DNA from: UBA1205 sp045598105
GTDB taxonomy: Bacteria > Bacteroidota > Bacteroidia > Bacteroidales > WCHB1-69
DNA: 64,000 nt
Assembly: GCA_045598105.1 (NCBI GenBank)
Contig: JAZLLK010000007.1
Span: 19,883 to 83,882 of the forward strand
Reading direction: 5' to 3'
The notes below the pieces were generated by a model, which saw nothing but the letters and a program-made list of their open reading frames with translations, made no database searches and was not told the DNA's origin. Of the stretch, positions 17,769 through 25,449 are shown in pieces. Positions within the stretch are counted from its first letter, which is position 1. Each line of letters opens with the position of its first letter. Both the position numbers and the translations under genes were made by a program.

Positions 17769-18458
17769 ATGAAAAAATTATCATTTTTATTGGCATGTGT
17801 GCTTATAACAGGCATGATAAATGCGCAGTCAATTAAATTATATTATGCTGACAATTACCAAAAGGCGGGTGAAGTTACCGAAGATACCATCACCATAGAT
17901 TATACCACTTATGGCATAGACATAGCCTATTGGATGTATGTGGAGAACACCACGGGTGAAAAAATGGACATAGTACTTACTAAAACCATACTGGACACCA
18001 TTTCCGGTTCGCAGGTGCATTTTTGCTGGGGAAGTTGTGTGGGTACTGAAGTATATGTAAGTGATCCTGTGGAAGTAGGTGCCGGTGAAAGTGAGGCTTT
18101 TCAGGCAGAATATATGATGAATTCGGGTAGCGGTACCACCCTGGTACGATATACTTTTGCCAATGCCAATAATCCATCGGATTCCGCATCGGTAGTGTTG
18201 GCTTATCGTACCACAGTGAGCGTAGCCGAGTCATTGGTGATGAATGTACGCACTTATCCTAATCCTGTAGTAAACAGGGTGTATATAACGGGTGCCGGTT
18301 ACAATGCCATAGTGTCATTATATGATATATTGGGTAATCAAATCATAGCCGATGCTCGTGTTACCGACATAGATATGAGCAATTTGAGTGCCGGTATATA
18401 TATGATACGGGTAAAATACGGGAATAAGGTGTTTACTAAAAAGATAATTAAAAAATAA
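17769..18458 (+). CDS. Small secreted protein with T9SS type A sorting domain
   Basis: 229 aa. Signal peptide (MKKLSFLLACVLITGMINAQ). The mature part (about 21-150) is beta-rich, fibronectin/Ig-like in character, with two Cys in a CWGSC motif. The last 75 residues are a type IX sorting domain (TYPNPVVNRVYI... LYDILGNQ... LSAGIYMIRVKYGNKVFTKKIIKK), so it should be exported across the outer membrane and anchored or released. Specific function unknown. Monocistronic: own promoter and strong terminator. Confidence 0.88.
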   Translation: MKKLSFLLACVLITGMINAQSIKLYYADNYQKAGEVTEDTITIDYTTYGIDIAYWMYVENTTGEKMDIVLTKTILDTISGSQVHFCWGSCVGTEVYVSDPVEVGAGESEAFQAEYMMNSGSGTTLVRYTFANANNPSDSASVVLAYRTTVSVAESLVMNVRTYPNPVVNRVYITGAGYNAIVSLYDILGNQIIADARVTDIDMSNLSAGIYMIRVKYGNKVFTKKIIKK

Positions 18459-18478
18459 ATCCTATATAAAATCATAAA

Positions 18479-18513
18479 AGCAGAGGTGTATGCTTACATC
18501 TCTGCTTTTTTTT
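18479..18513 (+). terminator. Terminator after the small T9SS gene
   Basis: A 12-bp stem AGCAGAGGTGTA/TACATCTCTGCT (one G.U) with a 4-base loop, followed by T8. It lies between convergent genes and may also stop pepT transcription. Confidence 0.9.
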
Positions 18514-18528
18514 GCCTGTGTGAAAGGG

Positions 18529-19755
18529 TTATTGTTCAATAAGTGTAAAGTTTTTACATATATTTAATATTGTCAGGCAGGCTTTATGCATGCTTTCAAG
18601 CACGGCAAATTCATATTTACCATGAAAATTATGTCCGCCGGTGAACAGGTTGGGGCATGGCAGGCCCATGTAGGAAAGTCTGGCTCCGTCGGTGCCGCCC
18701 CGTATGGGCACTATGAGTGGCACTGCTCCTGCTTCCCGAATGGATTTTTCTGCAAGTTCTACTATAAAGTAGTGATTTTGTATTACTTCACCCATGTTGT
18801 AATATTGATCTTCTATATGACATGAAATGCAAGAGCCATATAGGTTGTTGAGTGTGTTCACGCATTGTAGCATCAGTTGTTTTTTTTGTTCAAATTTTTG
18901 CCTGTCATGGTCACGTATTATGTAGTTCATGGTGGTGAGTTCTACCGAGCCCTGCATGTGGCATAAATGGAAAAAACCTTCTTTGTTACAGGTATGTTCC
19001 GGTATTTCCATGGACGGAAGCATGCGGTGCAGTTCCATGGCTATGTGTTGGGCGTTCACCATTATATTTTTGGCGGAGCCGGGGTGTACATTAATGCCGT
19101 GTATGCTTATATCGGCCTGAGCGGCATTAAAGTTTTCATATTCCAGTTCGCCTTCGGCGCCGCCGTCCACGGTGTAAGCATAGCGTGCCCCAAATTCGGA
19201 TATATTAAAATGGTTGGCACCGCATCCTATTTCTTCATCGGGAGTAAAGGCTATGTGTATGTCTCCGTGTATTATATGCGGGTGTGCTATAAGGTATTCC
19301 ATGGCACACATTATTTCGGTAATGCCGGCTTTGTCATCGGCGCCAAGTAGGGTGTTGCCGTTGGTGGTAATAAGGGTGCATCCTTTGTACTGCAGCATTT
19401 GCGGAAACATGGTGGGGCTAAGTGTTATATTCTTCGATAACGCTATATCTTCTCCTTGGTAGTCGGTGTGAACCTGTGCCTGTATGCCTTCACCGCTATA
19501 GTCAGGAGAGGTGTCCATGTGGGCTATAAATCCTATGGGTATAACGGGCTTGTCCGTATTGGCGGGCAGTACGGCACTTACTATGCCGTAGGGCGATATG
19601 CTTACCTGTTGAAGTCCTATATGCTCCAGTTCTTGGGCCAGCATGCGGGCAAATGCGGTTTGTTCCGAAGTGCTGGGAACCGAAGTGCTGTGTTCATCGG
19701 ATTGTGTGTTAAAGGCAATAAGCCTTAAAAAACGTTCTAATATGCTGCTTGTCAT
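18529..19755 (-). CDS. pepT: Peptidase T (tripeptidase)
   Basis: M20-family zinc aminotripeptidase, 408 aa from the ATG at 19755 (MTSSILERFLRL); upstream in-frame codons lie in the gap after prfB. Metal and catalytic motifs: GFIAHMDTSPD (H79, D81), TFTPDEEIGCG with the catalytic Glu pair, YTVDGGAEGELEYENFNAA, and a C-terminal PIRGGTDGARLS. It releases the N-terminal residue of tripeptides in the cytosol and fits the proteolytic theme of the region. It starts 22 bases after the prfB stop and is probably co-transcribed. Confidence 0.95.
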   Translation of the reverse strand: MTSSILERFLRLIAFNTQSDEHSTSVPSTSEQTAFARMLAQELEHIGLQQVSISPYGIVSAVLPANTDKPVIPIGFIAHMDTSPDYSGEGIQAQVHTDYQGEDIALSKNITLSPTMFPQMLQYKGCTLITTNGNTLLGADDKAGITEIMCAMEYLIAHPHIIHGDIHIAFTPDEEIGCGANHFNISEFGARYAYTVDGGAEGELEYENFNAAQADISIHGINVHPGSAKNIMVNAQHIAMELHRMLPSMEIPEHTCNKEGFFHLCHMQGSVELTTMNYIIRDHDRQKFEQKKQLMLQCVNTLNNLYGSCISCHIEDQYYNMGEVIQNHYFIVELAEKSIREAGAVPLIVPIRGGTDGARLSYMGLPCPNLFTGGHNFHGKYEFAVLESMHKACLTILNICKNFTLIEQ

Positions 19756-19777
19756 AGTGCTTACTTGTTGTATTGTT

Positions 19778-20864
19778 CTATTCACCGCCATACATCATGA
19801 GGTAAGATTTTAAAAAATCGTCCAAATCACCATCCAGTACCGCTTGTGCATTGCCTGTTTCGTGGCCGGTGCGGTTGTCTTTCACCAGCTTGTACGGGTG
19901 TAAAACGTAGTTGCGTATTTGTGAGCCCCATTCTATTTTTTTCTTATTGCTTTCCATTTCGTCTATTTGGGCATGTTTTTTCTGCAATTCTATTTCGTAG
20001 AGTCTGGATTTTAGCATTTGTAGGGCTTTTTCCTTGTTTTGCGACTGAAAGCGGGTAATTTGGCATTCTATTACTATGTCGGTAGGCAGGTGATGCAGGC
20101 GAACGGCGGTTTCCACCTTATTTACATTTTGTCCGCCGGGACCGCTGCTGCGGAAGGTGTCCCATTCTATTTCCGATGGGCTTACCGTTATATTTATATC
20201 GTCATCTATTACCGGACACACAAATACCGATGCAAAGGAGGTGTGCCGCCTGTTGGCGGCATCAAAAGGTGACAGCCTTACCAAACGGTGCACGCCGCTT
20301 TCTCCTTTCAGGTTGCCATAGGCGTAGGTGCCTTCCAATTCTATGGTAACCGATTTCAGGCCGGCTACATCGCCTTCCAGCCTGTCTATTTCCTTTATAC
20401 TGTAGCCGTGGGCTTCAGCCCAGCGGCAATACATGCGGAGAAGCATTTCGGCCCAGTCCTGACTTTCGGTGCCACCGGCACCGGAATTAATGGTAATGGT
20501 GGCACCCAATCTGTCCTCCTCTCCTGACAACATACGCCTGAATTCCATATCCTCTATGGAGGTAATGGCATTTTGCTGTGCCTGATTTAACTCCTCTTCG
20601 GTAATATTTTCGGAGTCAAAAAATTCCAATGCCAACCGGTATTCCTCTATCATGCTCTCCATGTGAGCGTAGGCATGTGTCCATGATTTAATTTCATTCA
20701 CTGATTTTAGCTTTTTTTCGGCTTCCTGCGGATTGTCCCAAAAATGAGGATCATGACTTTCAATTTCCTTTTCGGTTATGAGTTTCAGCTTGTTATCTAT
20801 GTCAAAGACACCTCCTTATTTCGGAGGACCTTTGTAGCATATTTTTGAGTTCAAAATCATTCAT
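19778..20864 (-). CDS. prfB: Peptide chain release factor 2, programmed +1 frameshift
   Basis: Recognises UGA/UAA and releases peptides. The gene is in two frames: ORF1 from ATG at 20864 has 20 codons and ends in TGA at 20804-20802. Shifting +1 at CTT-TGA-C continues as LDIDNKLKLITEKE and runs to 19778, giving about 361 aa, the normal length. An AGGAGG (20816-20811) lies 3 bases before CTT, as in E. coli prfB. The SPF stop-codon motif (RLSPFDAANRR) and the catalytic GGQ (SSGPGGQNVNK) are intact. UGA decoding by RF2 itself would compete with the shift, giving autoregulation. Confidence 0.96.
20802..20816 (-). promoter_or_regulatory. prfB frameshift signal: AGGAGG-TGT-CTT-TGA-C
   Basis: Shine-Dalgarno-like AGGAGG at 20816-20811, slippery CTT and in-frame TGA at 20804-20802 followed by C. 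A CCTCC seven bases upstream can pair with GGAGG in a small hairpin. Confidence 0.93.
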
Positions 20865-20882
20865 CTTTCCAATATTTTTCTG

Positions 20883-20890
20883 CAAAGATA
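20883..20890 (-). promoter_or_regulatory. TAnnTTTG promoter (TATCTTTG) of prfB-pepT
   Basis: Minus-strand A8-TTT-TATCTTTGC, 19 bases before the prfB ATG; leader about 12 bases. Confidence 0.7.
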
Positions 20891-21247
20891 AAATTTTTTT
20901 TGCTTTGAGTGGAAAAAAAATCAAAATTTGTTAGTGTGAGTAAATTTCCGAATTGTAAAATTTTACTTTTAAATAGCATATATTAAATTAGTTACTGTGT
21001 TATAATGCATAGTATAAAGCCGTAGAATGAGTCTGAAATGCGGCATGCCCGGTATAAGCCACAGCATGTTATTAAAAGTAAAAAAAAATAGCGGATTATA
21101 GGAAAAACAGGGTGATAATGCGTAGTGTGTTAAAAAGAATTGGATTTGAATAAATGCTTTTTGTTGAAAATTAGATTGATATATGCGTTTGTTTGAAAAA
21201 GTTGTAAAAAATATTATAGAAAAATAGGAGCGTGTGTTAAAAAAAAG
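20891..21247. other. Gene-free stretch between the prfB and protease promoters
   Basis: AT-rich sequence between divergent promoters. I see no gene, tRNA or clear terminator. The longest coding possibility is a 24-codon frame at 21027-21101 without promoter or family similarity. Confidence 0.6.
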
Positions 21248-21255
21248 TATTTTTG
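21248..21255 (+). promoter_or_regulatory. TAnnTTTG promoter (TATTTTTG) of the protease gene
   Basis: Plus-strand A6-G-TATTTTTGC; it implies an unusually long leader of about 160 bases before the GTG start. Confidence 0.5.
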
Positions 21256-21278
21256 CATTATAAATAGTATAAAATATG

Positions 21279-21329
21279 CGGATTAGAGATGACTACTAAT
21301 CTATTCGGATTGATGTTGTGTATAATCCG
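21279..21329 (+). promoter_or_regulatory. Leader hairpins with alternative pairing upstream of the protease
   Basis: GATTAG (21281-21286) pairs with CTAATC (21296-21301), and CGGATT (21306-21311) pairs with AATCCG (21324-21329). A second CGGATT at 21279-21284 overlaps the first arm and could pair with the same AATCCG, so the two folds exclude each other. Possible regulatory leader; no known riboswitch class recognised. Confidence 0.3.
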
Positions 21330-21425
21330 ACCAAAATTTGCACTGCGGCAATTTAAATGTAACCTCGGTTGTGGTAATGTGTAAATGAGGAGAAAGTAAA
21401 TTATGGAGGTTGCCAAAGTATAAAA

Positions 21426-23114
21426 GTGAAAAAGGTATTAGTATTTTTTGTATTGGTATTAGGAGTATATGTATCAGTAGCATCTGATATTAAAACGTCG
21501 GTATGTATAGTGCGGTCTAATGACGCTGCCGTGGATTCGGCCTATGCCAAAATAGGCTCTGCGTTACAGAAGAACGGGTATATATCAGCCGGGCGAATGT
21601 TGATGAGTAATGCTAAGGTTTTCGGTTCAGGTTTTGTTTTTCAGTCGGCAAGCGGTAATAGGTATGTGGTTACCAATAATCACGTGGTGAATGTGAGCAC
21701 CATGGTGTCATTGGAATTCCAAACGCAGGAAGGGGTAAAGTTATACGAGCATTGTAAGGTACTATATACCGATAGAATGCACGATATAGCATTGGTGGCA
21801 GTGCCTGCAGATGCAGGGCTTGTGGCTTTGCAGGCTTATACCCTTCCGTTGAAGGACGGAATGGATGTCCGTTCGGCCGGTTATCCCGCCTTTGGGGCTA
21901 ATCCTTTGTGGCAGTTCGGCCAGGGTATAATATCCAATGCGGAGGTGAATACCGGTAATTACGGTGATAAAGATTCTATTATAGTAATGCAGCATACCGC
22001 ACAGGTAGATGCAGGCAATTCCGGCGGTCCGTTGCTGGTGCGGCATATAGTATCCGGTGACACCACATATAATGTGATAGGGGTGAATACGTGGAAAGCC
22101 AAATGGAGAGAAAATACTAATTTTTCTATTCGCATTACTGATTTGGAGCAGGTAATATTGAATTACGAGCAAGGGGTAACCGTTGCGTCCATACCTGATT
22201 TGGAAGATGTGGCAGAAGAATATATTAAAGCCGTAAATGAAGGCTATAAGCACGTGGCGGAGTATGTGTCATCGGAATTGGTATTGAGCCTGCCGGCAAT
22301 AAAAGTGGAATCCTTATTGAAAATGGCTGATACGGAAATAAGTAATATGATACGTTCATATGATCCTATAACCGGTATAAAAATGCTGGTGGCAAAGGAA
22401 TTGTGTGGTTTCGGAAAGGCCTCCGATTATGAAATAAACAATGTGGACGATGCTGATAATTATTCCGGTAGCGTGTGCTATGGTATTAAGAAGAAAGAAG
22501 TCCGTTATGGCTGGCAGTATGGTGATAACGGCTGGCAAATTGTATCCTCCGATGCCATAAGCAGTATGAAAGCCAACATAGCCTATACTACCGATGGTAT
22601 TTTTTATACCGATATTCGGCACATGGTAGGAGCCATGATAAAGGTGCCCTTACATCCCGTTCAGGCTATAGGAGTATATGCTCAATACCATTATTGTTTT
22701 TTAGGATATGGCCTATATTATGCGGATTTAGGGTTGCAGGGCGTACACATGGCTACCGGCAATGAGGATGAACCCTATGAATCCAAGGCAAGGTGGGGAT
22801 TTTCGTTTAATATGGGAATAGGCGGTCAGTTGCCATTTCAATTTAGCGATTTTTCACTCATACCCTATTTTAAAATAGGTGCAGGTATAGAAGCCAAATC
22901 CCATCATGTGGGTGATTTTATGCCTACAATATTGTTTTTGTTAAAACCCGGTTTACGGTTAGGTTATACGTTGAAAAACGGTAATCAGGTATATTTGTCG
23001 GGTGAATATGAGTATAGAATTACCAATGGTTCTATAATGGCTCGCATGAGAGGTGTGGAAGATGATACATTTCATCATGGGTTTGGTATAGCAGTCGGTT
23101 TTGCGTGGAAATAA
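21426..23114 (+). CDS. Secreted trypsin-like serine protease with C-terminal outer-membrane beta-barrel-like region
   Basis: 562 aa, GTG start, signal peptide to about VAS20. Residues about 45-250 are an S1C/HtrA-type protease with a full triad: H86 (VVTNNHVVN), D120 (MHDIALV), S199 (DAGNSGGPLL). No PDZ domain follows. A linker of about 120 aa leads to about 180 C-terminal residues with alternating amphipathic strands (VGAMIKVPLH..., YGLYYADLG..., FSLIPYFKIGAGIE..., LRLGYTLKNGNQVYLSGEYEYRI) ending in GIAVGFAWK, an aromatic/basic terminus like a beta-barrel. It could hold the protease at the outer membrane. The next gene overlaps its transcript closely. Confidence 0.85.
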   Translation: MKKVLVFFVLVLGVYVSVASDIKTSVCIVRSNDAAVDSAYAKIGSALQKNGYISAGRMLMSNAKVFGSGFVFQSASGNRYVVTNNHVVNVSTMVSLEFQTQEGVKLYEHCKVLYTDRMHDIALVAVPADAGLVALQAYTLPLKDGMDVRSAGYPAFGANPLWQFGQGIISNAEVNTGNYGDKDSIIVMQHTAQVDAGNSGGPLLVRHIVSGDTTYNVIGVNTWKAKWRENTNFSIRITDLEQVILNYEQGVTVASIPDLEDVAEEYIKAVNEGYKHVAEYVSSELVLSLPAIKVESLLKMADTEISNMIRSYDPITGIKMLVAKELCGFGKASDYEINNVDDADNYSGSVCYGIKKKEVRYGWQYGDNGWQIVSSDAISSMKANIAYTTDGIFYTDIRHMVGAMIKVPLHPVQAIGVYAQYHYCFLGYGLYYADLGLQGVHMATGNEDEPYESKARWGFSFNMGIGGQLPFQFSDFSLIPYFKIGAGIEAKSHHVGDFMPTILFLLKPGLRLGYTLKNGNQVYLSGEYEYRITNGSIMARMRGVEDDTFHHGFGIAVGFAWK

Positions 23115-23139
23115 TAATTTTTATAAAACAAATATAGAT

Positions 23140-23757
23140 ATGAAATCAAAGATAGTTACATTATTGCTGTTAGCAGGCATGTGTGTGGGAGTGTATGCGC
23201 GAAAGTATCAGCCCTGCATAATAGAAAAGAAAGACGGAACCGTGATTGAATGTATGGCAAAAGCCAAGCAGAACAATATAGTGTATGTGTTCAACGAGCA
23301 GGATGAGCCTATAAAATGCAAAATTTCGGATGTGCAATATGTTTTTTTTATGGACAATGATTCTATTAGGAGTATTTATTCCGGAATATTTACCAATTCT
23401 ATGGCTAACACCATTGCCGGAACAGTTAAGCCAAGGTTCCAGGGTCGGATTCAATTTCTTACCAATCCTAAAGTCTATAATGTATCCATATATCATTATT
23501 CCTATTCAATAGGCAAAACCACATATCATGTGTATGGTTGCTACCGACAGGGTGATGATTTTGGTTACGATTTGCTTATGCCGGGTGATATTTTTAGTAT
23601 TAAGAATTTTCAAAAGGCCGGAGCACAGTTTTTTGCCGATTGTGATGCTATAGTGGAATACATTACCGACAAAAGTTTCGGACTTAAAAAAATGAAAACC
23701 GTTAATGATCTCAAAAATTTGGTAGATGAATACAACCATTGCTCTACCGCTGAGTAA
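23140..23757 (+). CDS. Secreted protein of unknown function, downstream of the protease
   Basis: 205 aa from the ATG at 23140 (26 bases after the protease stop); a longer in-frame start would overlap the protease. Signal peptide MKSKIVTLLLLAGMCVGVYA. The mature part begins CIIEKKDGTVIECMAKAKQNNIVYVFNEQ, resembling the beta-rich repeats of Bacteroidota periplasmic proteins. The C-terminus carries FFADCDAIVEYITDKSFG. Likely co-transcribed with the protease; it may be a substrate, inhibitor or partner. No function can be assigned. Confidence 0.8.
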   Translation: MKSKIVTLLLLAGMCVGVYARKYQPCIIEKKDGTVIECMAKAKQNNIVYVFNEQDEPIKCKISDVQYVFFMDNDSIRSIYSGIFTNSMANTIAGTVKPRFQGRIQFLTNPKVYNVSIYHYSYSIGKTTYHVYGCYRQGDDFGYDLLMPGDIFSIKNFQKAGAQFFADCDAIVEYITDKSFGLKKMKTVNDLKNLVDEYNHCSTAE

Positions 23758-23796
23758 CAGTTGCTTATTGCCGGGCATAAAGAGTTAGCAATATAT

Positions 23797-23837
23797 ATGG
23801 TAAGAATGGTACAATTGCTGTTCTTACCATTTTTTTA
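23797..23837. terminator. Terminator between the secreted protein gene and recX
   Basis: A 10-bp perfect stem ATGGTAAGAA/TTCTTACCAT (23797-23806, 23821-23830) followed by T7 on the plus strand. Confidence 0.85.
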
Positions 23838-24308
23838 CATATCTTCGGGGCATGCCATAGCGGCATTAATATCCTTTATGCTATAGCCTTTTGACAGCAG
23901 ATGGCGTATCAGTTTTTGTCTGAGCAGAGCAGGACTGTTTTCATGGTGGCAGGCAAGCCATTTATTCATGGCTGCCTGCAGTTTGCCGGCATATTGTTCA
24001 TCGGATATTTCCCGTAGGGCTATTTTAATGCAGGGTGTGCTTATCCCTTTGGCTTTAAGGAAGGCTGTTATTTTGTGTTTTCCCCAGCCCTTAATATTGA
24101 ACTTTCCTCGGGCAAATGCTGTGGCGTAGCGGGTTTCGTTAATATATCCTTCCACTATTAAGTCACATATTACGCTTTCAACGTCATCGGCCTGCATGCC
24201 GTAGCTGAGAAGTTTTTGCCTTACTTCCATTTGGCATCGTTCCTGCAGGGCACAATATCGGCGTATTTTTATGAGGGCTTGTCCGGTAGTAATAATAGGG
24301 GAGGGCAT
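23835..24308 (-). CDS. recX: Regulatory protein RecX
   Basis: 157 aa, the usual RecX size. RecX binds RecA filaments and limits their activity. Tandem three-helix repeats are visible: YCALQERCQMEVRQKLLSYG, then VICDLIVEGYINETRYATAFARGKFNIKGWGKHKITAFLKAKG (the signature stretch), then LRQKLIRHLLSKGYSIKDINAAM. The start lies 3 bases after the thioesterase stop, so they are co-transcribed. No recA in this window. Confidence 0.92.
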   Translation of the reverse strand: MPSPIITTGQALIKIRRYCALQERCQMEVRQKLLSYGMQADDVESVICDLIVEGYINETRYATAFARGKFNIKGWGKHKITAFLKAKGISTPCIKIALREISDEQYAGKLQAAMNKWLACHHENSPALLRQKLIRHLLSKGYSIKDINAAMACPEDM

Positions 24309-24311
24309 GAG

Positions 24312-24788
24312 TTAAAGGTAAAAGTCGTTCATGTTGGCCGGAAAGGCATATTTTTGTATGCTTTCCTCGCGGGAAAACATGTAATATATCACCTCGGCAT
24401 TGGCACATAATTCATGTTGTTCATTGTATATGCAGGCTTCTATATAGCAAAAGTTGCGTATGGTTTTTACTATATGACCTTCCACATATATTTTTCCCTG
24501 CAGGCTGTTCAGTGGTTTACGGTAGTGTGCCGTAAGTCGGCTGGTTACACCTGCACATTGTGCTTTAATGTATAGTGTCCAAGCGGCTATTTCATCCAGT
24601 AGCACTGCCTGTATGCCACCATGCACGCAGGTAGGGTAGCCCTCGTAGTTTTTTAGAGGTACCCATATTGTTTTTACATATTCATCTTCTTCGTAGAATT
24701 GCAGCTGTAGTCCTATAGGGTTATGCGGACTGCAGGCAAAGCAGTGGTAGTCTTCTTTGGCAAATACGTTTTTAATATATCGTTTCAT
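24312..24788 (-). CDS. PaaI-type hotdog-fold thioesterase
   Basis: 158 aa, single hotdog domain hydrolysing acyl-CoA thioesters in the cytosol. The family motif is CVHGGIQAVLLDEIAAW (H-G-G then D/E on the central helix), followed by RLTAHYRKPLNSLQGKIYVEG. The N-terminus carries CFACSPHNPIGLQLQF, common in this Bacteroidota subgroup. Substrate unknown. It precedes recX by 3 bases. Confidence 0.88.
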   Translation of the reverse strand: MKRYIKNVFAKEDYHCFACSPHNPIGLQLQFYEEDEYVKTIWVPLKNYEGYPTCVHGGIQAVLLDEIAAWTLYIKAQCAGVTSRLTAHYRKPLNSLQGKIYVEGHIVKTIRNFCYIEACIYNEQHELCANAEVIYYMFSREESIQKYAFPANMNDFYL

Positions 24789-24875
24789 GTCAGAATATAG
24801 ATTATATTATTAATTATAAATTATATATGTACTTATAATTATTAAAAAAATGCTATAATGTATAAAAATAACGGA

Positions 24876-25322
24876 TTATTGTAATAATGTTTTTACTATA
24901 GCCGATACGGTTTTGTTGTCGGCACGGCCTGCAAAGGCCTTGGTAGCCATACCCATGAGCTTGCCCATATCTTTCATGCCGGCCAATCCGTTTTCGGCTA
25001 TCAGTGATTGTAATTTGGCAGTAATTTCCTCTTGGCTGAGCTGTGCGGGCAGGTATTGTGATATGATGTTCAGCTGGCTTACTTCTTCTTCGTATAAGTC
25101 TGTTCTGCCTTGTGCTTTATACATTTCAGCTGATTCTTTACGTTGTTTTACCAGTTTTTGCAGGGTAGCCATTTCTATCTCAGGGGTGATTTCGCCACCG
25201 CTTTTATCGGTTTTAAGCAACAGTATGGCTGATTTTATGGCCCTAAGGGCGTCCAAACTCTTTTTATCTTTAGCCAGCATGGCTTTTTTAATGTCTTCGT
25301 TAATGGTAAGTTCCAAACTCAT
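24876..25322 (-). CDS. GatB/YqeY-domain protein
   Basis: 148 aa from ATG 25322 (MSLELTINEDIKKAM); the longer frame contains the leader. YqeY-like proteins share the tail domain of GatB amidotransferase and occur alone in many bacteria. Seen are LDALRAIKSAILLL, LVKQRKESAEMY, YLPAQLSQEEI and the C-terminal MGKLMGMATKAFAGRADNKTVSAIVK. Predicted RNA-binding helical fold; cellular role unclear. PaaI follows after an 87-base gap. Confidence 0.92.
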   Translation of the reverse strand: MSLELTINEDIKKAMLAKDKKSLDALRAIKSAILLLKTDKSGGEITPEIEMATLQKLVKQRKESAEMYKAQGRTDLYEEEVSQLNIISQYLPAQLSQEEITAKLQSLIAENGLAGMKDMGKLMGMATKAFAGRADNKTVSAIVKTLLQ

Positions 25323-25389
25323 AATGTATAGTTTTAATTGTGTTAATAATAAATATGTGTAAGGATTGGTGCAGTTACTATTCAAAAGG

Positions 25390-25397
25390 CAAAATTA
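25390..25397 (-). promoter_or_regulatory. TAnnTTTG promoter (TAATTTTG) of the yqeY-like gene
   Basis: Minus-strand A8-TGC-TAATTTTGCC, about 68 bases before the ATG. Confidence 0.6.
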
Positions 25398-25449
25398 GCA
25401 TTTTTTTTCTTTTCGTGTGTTATGCAGGAAGGAAAGAATATATTTTTTT

